DNA of 64,000 nucleotides from Luidia sarsii. Its lineage: Eukaryota; Echinodermata; Asteroidea; Paxillosida; Luidiidae. The stretch covers positions 12,640,400-12,704,399 of the forward strand of contig OX465109.1 in assembly GCA_949987565.1 (NCBI GenBank), in the 5' to 3' direction. Position 1 is the stretch's first letter; every line of letters starts with the position of its first letter. The position numbers and the translations under genes were made by a program. The notes under the pieces are model-generated. The model had not been told where the DNA came from. It saw nothing but the letters and a program-made list of their open reading frames with translations, and made no database searches. Shown one piece after another: positions 1 through 11,500 of this stretch.

Positions 1-512
1 GCAGTAATTGTGCAATTGTGGGACTTTTACTGTGGAGGATCGAGGGATACCGCGCTGCAGCTGAAAGCACGCGGGGGACATTGTCTTTGCATGCCACACA
101 GCCCACGGTCGTCGGTCTGGCATTGGAATTCACCCCACATTCTTTACCGTAATCTGTACGCTCGGTTGTGGCCGACCAACTCGAAGATTTGACTGCCTGG
201 AGTGGAGGCTGGAGTCTGCGGTCAGGGATTGTCAGCAGCGTACACGCACCCACACACACACGTCCGTTACGGTCCATTGACGACGCACAAAGGGCCCTTT
301 TTCGAACGGATAATCTCTTGACAAAGGCCACAACGACGTCCGAATTGTGCCAGGTTTTACTCTCTTGTACCCATAGTATACCCTTATCGATTTATTTCAC
401 AGAAATGTATTGTTCCGATTGTTTTAGCAAGATTTTAAAATGATGCATTGTTCAAAAACCCCCGTATGGCGGTCATCGGCGCTGAAAACCCCCCCCGGCG
501 CGAAGTGGTTAA
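1..512. mobile_element. piggyBac-like MITE, cut by the window start
   Basis: This is the reverse complement of the element at 10615-11320, truncated by the left edge. It ends in CCGGCGCGAAGTGGTTAA, with TTAA at 509-512, the expected target site of piggyBac transposons. No transposase is present. Confidence 0.7.
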
Positions 513-1138
513 CTGCGTTAAACCTGGATTCAAGTCAAATATGCTTTGCTATTTTCTTGCATGGAAATGGGTGGGTAACGCTTAAATACTGCCTGATTAC
601 TAATCTTGAACAAGGGCATGACCTTATCATCCAAGCCAGACCATCCTGTTAGCAGAACCACTGTCTCATATTTGTGAATTTAAAGTACAGTGTACACTCA
701 TTTCTCTAGTCAGCAAAGCAGGTTGCACCTTCTCTCAGTTACTATGGCAAAATCCTAAATGAATTTTCCCGCCGTACTGCACTTCTTGCATGCTTCCGAA
801 AAATACTGACTAATAGTAACTGACAGGCAGCTCAGGCAGGATTCGAGCCTGCAACTGCTCTTTCCAAGTCTCAATCATTTGACAACTGAGCTGGTTGACG
901 TTGTGCAGGGGATTCAAATCTGAAAAATGGTGGGCACTGTGCTCAATCACAGATGCATGATTTTGGGGGTTGGGCGAGAGTGTGGTTCAATAGGAATTTG
1001 TTTGTCCCTTCCTACTGTGAACATCCAAACCCTGAAAATCAGGTTCAAATTGTCCATGTTGCTGTGAAAATAAAAAAAACTCACTGCAGTTTCACCACTT
1101 TGTCATGCTCAAATGCTCTTCACCAGCTTTTCACTGTG

Positions 1139-1430
1139 ATTTCACCAGTGCTCTATTCAAGGCCACATTCGTTGTGGTAAATGGCTGCAATGCACAAGCC
1201 TATGGTGTACAATTACACAGACTAGACCACAACTGATTTCACCAGTGCTCTATTAAAGGCCACATTCTTTGTGGTAAATGGCTGCAATGCACAAGCCTAT
1301 GGTGTACAATTACACAGACTAGACCACAACTGATTTCACTAGTGGTCTATTCAAGGCCACATTCTTGGTGGTAAATGGCTGCAACGCACAAGCCTATGGT
1401 GTACAATTCCACAGCTGCATGGCAGATGAG
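1139..1430. repeat. 97-bp tandem triplication
   Basis: Three copies of a unit beginning TTCACCAGTGCTCTATT, at 1141, 1238 and 1335. Period 97. The unit includes GGTAAATGGCTGCAATGCAC, which also occurs near the CACTA-like repeat at 9660. Confidence 0.85.
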
Positions 1431-1739
1431 CTGTGCGGTGATTCGGCTAGAGCAGGTCACAAGGTGAAATTGTCAGGGTGAATTCACTCCAAAAGGGTCC
1501 ATGAAATCATTATAAATGTGGTTGTTAATTTGGCAACATGACACATTCACCCTATGTTCATGGTTTAGATTTTCAGTGTCTAGGACCCTTTTCCAAAAAC
1601 CCGGCTTAGGCTCAGGCTCCGGATTTGTCTCCATTTCATTCATCCATTTTCATCCAACATTTAAGTGGGAGGCGTTTGGCTTTGTTTTTGTAGTGTTAGA
1701 CTGCTTTGTGAGAAATAAGCCAAAGCTTCAATTTCTAGC

Positions 1740-2110
1740 TATTTATCACGAGGCTAAACTGTACGCCATGAAATAGGGGTGAATTTTCTTTCCAAGGCTA
1801 AATGACATTTTTACCCATTTTCACGGTTTAGATGTTCATAATGTCGACTTCTACTAGTGTGCTCAGCATGATGAAAAATTATGACTGGCATAGCTAGAAC
1901 CCTCAACAGTTTGCGGTGACACCATGGATGGAGATTCTCTGTTAAAAAGTTGCGAGGTGCTGAGAAGAAGCGCAAGATGATGCTTTGGAAACAATACGCT
2001 CTGTCAATTGTCAGAAGACTGATAAGGAATGGCTGAACGCTTACCATTTCCCTGAAATGTGAGTATTTGCGAGGAGATTTTGAGACAGACAACAAAGAAC
2101 TCCAAGCTGT
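1740..2110. repeat. Dispersed repeat, copy without the CACTA-like insertion
   Basis: Nearly the same sequence occurs at 9320-9514 continued at 9985-10158. Its first part is the right end of a CACTA-like element; the rest (GGATGGAGATTCTCTGTTAA onward) is of unknown origin. It provides the empty site for the insertion at 9515-9984. Confidence 0.8.
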
Positions 2111-2231
2111 CCTTTCAGCTTTCGGATAACCGAGATGAAGCCGGGGCCGAAGCCTAAGCCGGGTTGTTGAAAAAAAGGGCCAGACATCAGACATCCATGG
2201 GTCAAGAGTCCCGTGGCCGAGATGAACGTAC

Positions 2232-2518
2232 CTGGTCCGGAGTGACCGGCCGCACCCCCTCCTGCTCCAGCTCCGTGGTCACCTCCTTCCAGACCTCGCC
2301 CTGCTTGAAGTCCAGGTACTTCTCGATGATGCAGAGGGTGACCTGGTCCTCCGTGGACAGCCCCGGGTGGCCCTCCAGCCCAATCTTGCGGAAGAGGGCG
2401 TAGATCTTGGCCCGCATGTTCTCAAAGACGTCCACGATGGCCTGGCTGCGGGAGCTGGCCGGCAGGGGCACGATGCCTGCCTCCTCTTGCACCACTCCCA
2501 TCAGGGGCTTCCTGGTGT
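2232..2518 (-). CDS. CFAP69: CFAP69 exon 18 (last in window)
   Basis: Residues 674-769, [14 protein letters not shown] to RPVTPDQ, with [17 protein letters not shown] and [16 protein letters not shown]. The acceptor CTGGCAG|AC lies directly against the satellite, and the donor CAG|GTACGT shows that more exons follow to the left. Confidence 0.95.
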
Positions 2519-5500
2519 CTGCCAGACACAGTGAGAGATAGAGAGACACACAGTGAGAGATAGAGAGACACACAGTGAGAGATAGAGAGACACACAGTGA
2601 GAGATAGAGAGACACACAGTGAGAGATAGAGAGACACACAGTGAGAGATAGAGAGACACACAGTGAGAGATAGAGAGACACACAGTGAGAGATAGAGAGA
2701 CACACAGTGAGAGATAGAGAGACACACAGTGAGAGATAGAGAGACACACAGTGAGAGATAGAGAGCCACAGTGAGAGATAGAGAGACACACAGTGAGAGA
2801 TAGAGAGACACACAGTGAGAGATAGAGAGACAGAGAGAGAGAGATAGAGAGACACACAGTGAGAGATAGAGAGACACACACTGAGAGATAGAGAGACACA
2901 CAGTGAGAGATAGAGAGACACACAGTGAGAGATAGAGAGACACACAGTGAGAGATAGAGAGGGACACAGTGAGAGATAGAGAGACACACAGTGAGAGATA
3001 GAGAGACACACAGTGAGAGATAGAGAGACACACAGTGAGAGATAGAGAGACACACAGTGAGAGATAGAGAGACACACAGTGAGAGATAGAGAGACACACA
3101 GTGAGAGATAGAGAGACACACAGTGAGAGATAGAGAGACACACAGTGAGAGATAGAGAGACACACAGTGAGAGATAGAGAGACACACAGTGAGAGATAGA
3201 GAGACACACAGTGAGAGATAGAGAGACACACAGTGAGAGATAGAGAGACACACAGTGAGAGATAGAGAGACACACAGTGAGAGATAGAGAGACACACAGT
3301 GAGAGATAGAGAGACACACACTGAGAGATAGAGAGACACACAGTGAGAGATAGAGAGACACACAGAGAGAGATAGAGAGACACACAGTGAGAGATAGAGA
3401 GACACACAGTGAGAGATAGAGAGACACACAGTGAGAGATAGAGAGACACACAGTGAGAGATAGAGAGACACACAGTGAGAGATAGAGAGACACACAGTGA
3501 GAGATAGAGAGACACACAGTGAGAGATAGAGAGACACACACTGAGAGATAGAGAGACACACAGTGAGAGATAGAGAGACACACAGTGAGAGATAGAGAGA
3601 CACACAGTGAGAGATAGAGAGACACACAGTGAGAGATAGAGAGACACACAGTGAGAGATAGAGAGACACACAGTGAGAGATAGAGAGGGACACAGTGAGA
3701 GATAGAGAGACACACAGTGAGAGATAGAGAGACACACAGTGAGAGATAGAGAGACACACAGTGAGAGATAGAGAGACACACAGTGAGAGATAGAGAGACA
3801 CACAGTGAGAGATAGAGAGACACACAGTGAGAGATAGAGAGACACACAGTGAGAGATAGAGAGACACACAGTGAGAGATAGAGAGACACACAGTGAGAGA
3901 TAGAGAGACACACAGTGAGAGATAGAGAGACACACAGTGTGAGATAGAGACACACAGTGAGAGATAGAGAGACACACAGTGAGAGATAGAGAGGGACATA
4001 GTGAGAGATAGAGAGACACACAGTGAGAGATAGAGAGACACACAGTGAGAGATAGAGAGGGACATAGTGAGAGATAGAGAGACACACAGTGAGAGATAGA
4101 GAGACACACAGTGAGAGATAGAGAGACACACAGTGAGAGATAGAGAGACACACAGTGAGAGATAGAGAGACACACAGTGAGAGATAGAGAGACACACAGT
4201 GAGAGATAGAGAGACACACAGTGAGAGATAGAGAGACACACAGTGAGAGATAGAGAGACACACAGTGAGAGATAGAGAGACACATGGTGAGAGATAGAGA
4301 GACACACAGTGAGAGATAGAGAGACACACAGTGAGAGATAGAGAGACACACAGAGAGAGATAGAGAGACACACAGTGAGAGATAGAGAGACACACAGAGA
4401 GAGATAGAGAGACACACAGTGAGAGATAGAGAGACACACAGTGAGAGATAGAGAGACACACAGTGAGAGATAGAGAGACACACAGTGAGAGATAGAGAGA
4501 CACACAGTGAGAGATAGAGAGACACACAGTGAGAGATAGAGAGACACACAGTGAGAGATAGAGAGACACACAGTGAGAGATAGAGAGACACACAGTGAGA
4601 GATAGAGAGACACACAGTGAGAGATAGAGAGACACACAGTGAGAGATAGAGAGACACACAGTGAGAGATAGAGAGACACACAGTGAGAGATAGAGAGACA
4701 CACAGTGAGAGATAGAGAGACACACAGTGAGAGATAGAGAGACACACAGTGAGAGATAGAGAGACACACAGAGAGAGATAGAGAGACACACAGTGAGAGA
4801 TAGAGAGACACACAGAGAGAGATAGAGAGACACACAGTGAGAGATAGAGAGACACACAGTGAGAGATAGAGAGACACACAGTGAGAGATAGAGAGACACA
4901 CAGTGAGAGATAGAGAGACACACAGTGAGAGATAGAGAGACACACAGTGAGAGATAGAGAGACACACAGTGAGAGATAGAGAGACACACAGTGAGAGATA
5001 GAGAGACACACAGTGAGAGATAGAGAGACACACAGTGAGAGATAGAGAGACACACAGTGAGAGATAGAGAGACACACAGTGAGAGATAGAGAGACACACA
5101 GTGAGAGATAGAGAGACACACAGTGAGAGATAGAGAGACACACAGTGAGAGATAGAGAGACACACAGTGAGAGATAGAGAGACACACAGTGAGAGATAGA
5201 GAGACACACAGTGAGAGATAGAGAGACACACAGTGAGAGATAGAGAGACACACAGTGAGAGATAGAGAGACACACAGTGAGAGATAGAGAGACACACAGT
5301 GAGAGATAGAGAGACACACAGTGAGAGATAGAGAGACACACAGTGAGAGATAGAGAGACACACAGTGAGAGATAGAGAGACACACAGTGAGAGATAGAGA
5401 GACACACAGTGAGAGATATAGAGACACACAGTGAGAGATAGAGAGACACACAGTGAGAGATAGAGAGACACACAGTGAGAGATAGAGAGACACACAGTGA

Positions 5501-8500
5501 GAGATAGAGAGACACACAGTGAGAGATAGAGAGACACACAGTGAGAGATAGAGAGACACACAGTGAGAGATAGAGAGACACACAGTGAGAGATAGAGAGA
5601 CACACAGTGAGAGATAGAGAGACACACAGTGAGAGATAGAGAGACACACAGTGAGAGATAGAGAGACACACAGTGAGAGATAGAGAGACACAAAGTGAGA
5701 GATAGAGAGGGACACAGTGAGAGATAGAGAGACACACAGTGAGAGATAGAGAGACACACAGTGAGAGATAGAGAGACACACAGAGAGAGATAGAGAGACA
5801 CACAGTGAGAGATAGAGAGACACACAGTGAGAGATAGAGAGACACACAGTGAGAGATAGAGAGACACACAGTGAGAGATAGAGAGACACACAGTGAGAGA
5901 TAGAGAGACACACAGTGAGAGATAGAGAGACACACAGTGAGAGATAGAGAGACACACAGTGAGAGATAGAGAGACACACAGTGAGAGATAGAGAGACACA
6001 CAGTGAGAGATAGAGAGACACACAGTGAGAGATAGAGAGACACACAGTGAGAGATAGAGAGACACACAGTGAGAGATAGAGAGACACAGTGAGAGATAGA
6101 GAGACACACAGTGAGAGGTAGAGAGACACACAGTGTGAGATAGAGAGACACACAGTGAGAGATAGAGAGACACACAGTGAGAGATAGAGAGACACACAGT
6201 GAGAGATAGAGAGACACACAGTGAGAGATAGAGAGACACACAGTGAGAGATAGAGAGACACACAGAGAGAGATAGAGAGACACACAGTGAGAGATAGAGA
6301 GACACACAGAGAGAGATAGAGAGACACACAGAGAGAGATAGAGAGACACACAGAGAGAGATAGAAAGGGACACAGTGAGAGATAGAGAGGCACACAGTGA
6401 GAGATAGAGAGACACACAGTGAGAGATAGAGAGACACACAGTGAGAGATAGAGAGACACACAGAGAGAGATAGAGAGACACACAGAGAGAGATAGAGAGA
6501 CACACAGAGAGAGATAGAAAGGGACACACAGTGAGAGGTAGAGAGACACACAGTGAGAGATAGAGAGACACACAGTGAGAGATAGAGAGACACACAGTGA
6601 GAGATATAGAGACACACAGTGAGAGATAGAGAGACACACAGTGAGAGATAGAGAGACACACAGTGAGAGATAGAGAGACACACAGTGAGAGATAGAGAGA
6701 CACACAGTGAGAGATAGAGAGACACACAGTGAGAGATAGAGAGACACACAGAGAGAGATAGAGAGACACACAGTGAGAGATAGAGAGACACACAGTGAGA
6801 GATAGAGAGACACACAGTGAGAGATAGAGAGACACACAGTGAGAGATAGAGAGACACACAGTGAGAGATAGAGAGACACACAGTGAGAGATAGAGAGACA
6901 CACAGTGAGAGATAGAGAGACACACAGTGAGAGATAGAGAGACACACAGTGAGAGATAGAGAGACACACAGTGAGAGATAGAGAGACACACAGTGAGAGA
7001 TAGAGAGACACACAGAGAGAGATAGAGAGAGACACAGTGAGAGATAGAGAGACACACAGTGAGAGATAGAGAGACACACAGAGAGAGATAGAAAGGGACA
7101 CAGTGAGAGATAGAGAGACACACAGTGAGAGATAGAGAGACACACAGTGAGAGATAGAGAGACACACAGAGAGAGATAGAAAGGGACACAGTGAGAGATA
7201 GAGAGGGACATAGTGAGAGACAGAGAACATAATGAGAGACACAACGTGAGAAACAAAGAGACAGAGAGAGACAGTGAGAGAACGAGAGATACAGTGAGAC
7301 AGAGACACACACCATGAGAGACAGAGAGAGACAGAGAGACAGCGAGAGAGACTCACACAATGAGAGACAGACAGAGAGACACAGAGAGACAGAGAGACAC
7401 ACAATGAGAGACAGAGAGACACAGAGAGACAGCTAGAGACAGTGAGAGAGACACACACAATGAGAGACAGAGAGAGACACAGAGAGACAGCTAGAGACAG
7501 AGAGACACAGAGAGACAGCAAGAGGCAGATAGTCAGAGACACACAATGAGAGAGAAACACTCACAGAGAGACAGTGAGAGAGACACAAACAATGAGAGAC
7601 AGAGAGAGAGAGAGAGACAGCTAGAGACAGAGAGACACACAATGAGAGACAGAGAGACACACAATGAGAGACAGAGAGACACACAATGAGAGACAGAGAG
7701 AGACAGAGAGAAACAGAGAGACACACAATGAGAGACAGAGAGAGACACACAATGACAGACAGAGAGAGACACACAATGAGAGACAGAGAGAGACACACAA
7801 TGACAGACAGAGAGAGACACACAATGAGAGACAGAGAGAGACAGAGAGAAACAGAGAGACACACAATGAGAGACAGAGAGAGACACACAATGACAGACAG
7901 AGAGAGACACACAATGAGAGACAGAGAGAGACACACAATGAGAGACAGAGAGAGACACCGAGAGACAGAGAGACACACAATGAGAGACAGAGAGAGACAC
8001 AGAGAGACAGCTAAAGACACAAAGTGAGAGACAGAGAGACACAGAGAGACAGAGAGACACACAATGAGAGACAGAGAGAGACACAGAGAGACAGAGAGAC
8101 AGAGAGAGACACACAATGAGAGACAGAGAGAGACACAGAGAGACAGAGAGACAGAGAGAGACACACAATGAGAGACAGAGAGAGACACAGAGAGACAGAG
8201 AGACACACAATGAGAGACAGAGAGAGACACAGAGAGACAGAGAGACACACAATGAGAGACAGAGAGAGACACAGAGAGAGAGACAGCTAGAGACAGTGAG
8301 TCAGAGAGACACACAGAGAGACAGAGAGACACACAATGAGAGACAGAGAGAGACACACAATGAGAGACAGAGAGACACACAATGAGCAACAGAGAGAGGG
8401 TAAAGAGGGTACTGCGTGTGCGTGAGTGTCCCCGAGTAGCATTATGGAACCATGGAACCAAATTTGAATGCATGTCATCATGCCACACCAATATAAACGT

Positions 8501-11500
8501 GTGGCAATGCTCTTTACTTCCGTCCACAGTTTGATGCTAGTTGGGTCCCCCATGGCATTACAGTGTACCGATGTTAATTCAAATTGACTCGGTCCGTCTA
8601 CCCAGGGGTTACATTCATGTATGTCCGTGGCTACAGGCGCCTCCCTCCTACCTGATATGACTCCGCTGTCGTTACGGGCCACGCCCAACGACTGCTCCTC
8701 CTGGCGCCAGATGTTGACCAGCAGGGTGGCGGCCGACGTGTCCTGGTCACTGCGCCAGGCCAGCATGTGGGCCACTGTCTTCACGTTCTCACACAGGTCC
8801 AGCAGGCAGCCCAGGATCAGGTTGTACATGTTGGCCGAGCACGTCTGTTTGGGCCCAGCAAAGGCAAAGGGGCAGTCAGGGACAGGGTTCTAGTTAGCCC
8901 AATTTGAGTGTCGGCAGTTGCCGTCATTCTCTGTGGTGTATATCCAGCTCGAACCCAAACTCCCCCCCCCCCCCGAAGAGCAGCCTGACAACTGCTCATT
9001 ACTAGCACTATGAACATCTAAACCGTGAAAATAGGGTGAAAACGTCATTTTGCCGTGAAACGAAAAAATCACTGGGATTTCACAGCGCATTTCACAGTGA
9101 ATCTGCCATGACAAAAACAAAAATTGCCTCTCTGACCTGATAAGGACATCTTCAGGTCACTAAAGAGACCATTAAAATTGTTTTTAATATCTAGGGTGGC
9201 AAGCTCCATCCTTCAGGGATGACTAATTCAATTACAAGTAGTGCCCATGAGCCATAATAGAGGTACTGTGTTGTGTCCTTGTAACTGTCACTCACAGATA
9301 CTTTGAAACTTCCTCTAGCCATTTATCACCAGGCTAAACTGTACGGCATATAATAGGGGTAAAAACACTGGGAATTTTCTTTCCAAGGCTAAATGACATT
9401 TTTACCCATTTTCACGGTTTAGATGTTCATAGTGTCGACTTCTACTAGTGTGCTCAGCATGATGAAAAATTATGACTGGCATAGCTTGAACCCTCAACAG
9501 TTTGCAGTGACACCCACTATAAACATCTAAACCATGAAAATAGGGTGAAAATGTCATTTAGCCGTGAAAAGAAAATTCACCGTGTTTTCACCCCTATTTC
9601 ATGGCACACAGTTAGCCGAGTCATTTTCACGGTGTTTTCACCTGTGGTCTCCAAGGCCACACTCCTGGTGGTAAATGGCTAGAGGCAATTTAGAAGTATC
9701 TTGGAGTGACAGTTACAAGGACACCATTCAGTACCTCTATGGGGACTGGTGGTCCCTACTGGTAATTGAATTAGCCATCCCCCAAGGCTGGAGCTTGCCA
9801 CCCTATATATTCAATAGTTTTTCACAGTCTCTTTGGTGACATGAAGATGTCCTTATCAGGTCAGAAAGGCGATTATTTTCACGGTGAATTCACTGTAAAA
9901 TGCACCATGAAATCACAGTGACTTTTTAGTTTCACGGCGAAATGACATTTTCACCCCATTTTCACCGTTTAGATGTTCATAGTGACCATGGATGGAGATT
10001 CTCTGTTAAAAAGTTGCGAGGTGCTGAGAAGAAGCTCAAGACGATGCTTTGGAAACAATATGCTCTGTCAATTGTCAGAAGACTGATAAGGAATTGCCGA
10101 ACGCTTACGATTTCTATGAAATGTGAGTATTTGCGAGGAGATTTTGGGACAAAGTGATAGAAGGGTTTCAGAGAACAGTGGTCAGAATATCAACACTTCA
10201 GAGTGACAGAGCTCTTAAATGGTCATAGATACAATAGCTGGCACATTTCAGTGAGCAGAGCAGCCTAGTTGACATGAATATGAGTGTACAGATCATTCTA
10301 CAAGACATTTTAGTGGGCAGAGCATTTTAGCAGACAGACCATTTTGGTGTGTACAGATCATTCATGTCATTCTGGTAGAATAAATATTTTAGTGGACAGA
10401 ACATTTCAGTGGACAGAGAATTCTGGTGCAAAGGACATTCTAGTGGATAGGGCAATTTCGTTGATAGAACATTCTAGAGAACAGAACTTAGGGTTGAAAG
10501 ATTATTTGGGTCGAAAGAACATTCTAATTTCAGATATACAGAGTCCTCTTAGTTGATGGAGTGCTCAAGAACAATAAATAATTTTTGAATGGACACAATA
10601 TGTTTGTAGCAGTTTTAACCACTTCGCGCCGGGGGGGTTTTCAGCGCCGATGACCGCCATACGGGGGTTTTTGAACAATGCATCATTTTAAAATCTTGCT
10701 AAAACAATCAGAACAATATATTTCTGTGAAATAAATCGATAAGGGTATACTATGTGTACAAGAGAGTAGAACCTGGCACAATTCGGACGTCGTTGTGGCT
10801 TTTGTCAAGAGATTATCCATTCGAAAAAGGGCCCTTTGTGCGTCGTCAATGGACCGTAATGGACGTGTGTGTGTGTGCGTGCGTGTACGCTGCTGACAAT
10901 CCCTGACCGCAGACTCCAGCCTCCACTCCAGGCAGTCAAATCTTCGAGTTGGTCAGCCACAAACGAGCGTACAGATAACGGTAAAGAATGTGGGGGGAAT
11001 TCCAATGCCAGACCGACGACCGTTGGGCTGTGTGGCATGCAAAGACAATGTCCCCCGCGTGCTTTCAGCTGCAGTGCAGTATCCCTCAATCCTCCACAGT
11101 AAAAGTCCCACAATTGCACAATTACTGCTGCTAATCTTGCAATTCATGTCGCAACTTGTGTCAAAAAGGGTCTTTGTACTGATTCGTATTGCTTTGTTCT
11201 AAGCTGAAAAGAGTCTTTGTTTAGAATGTGGACAATAGTGGTGCCCGGATCCGGAGGGCCCCGTTGCAAAGGCAATCCAATTGACCTCCGGATTCGGAGT
11301 TCCCGGCGCGAAGTGGTTAAAGGTTTCAGTAGAACATCCTAGGCTGGTGGAGCATTGGGGAAGCCTTAGTGAGACTCTGAGCTCACCTGTAGCAGGTCTA
11401 GGAGGTAGAAGACACCCTGGCCTTCTAGGAACATGTCCTCGTTGAGGTAGGCTCCTACCACACAGCACCAGATGGCATCCACAGTGGCCAGCATCATGCG

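Noticed and set aside
1811..2194. Possible further CFAP69 exon left of exon 18
   Set aside because: The open frame is composed of the dispersed repeat also present at 9.4-10.1 kb and has no similarity to the expected C-terminal region.
2202..7560. Three minus-strand open frames of more than 1600 codons
   Set aside because: They are the three frames of one stop-free 22-bp satellite inside a CFAP69 intron. They lack any non-repeat domain except the true exon 18, which one of them enters.
7433..8829. Minus-strand frames of 119-364 codons and the reverse frames rich in ERQRET
   Set aside because: They are translations of the second GAGA satellite; the part at 8652-8829 is the real CFAP69 exon 17 read on into its intron.
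8947..8977. Poly-C run near CFAP69 exon 17 as part of a gene
   Set aside because: It lies in the intron before exon 17 and shows no coding or splice signal.
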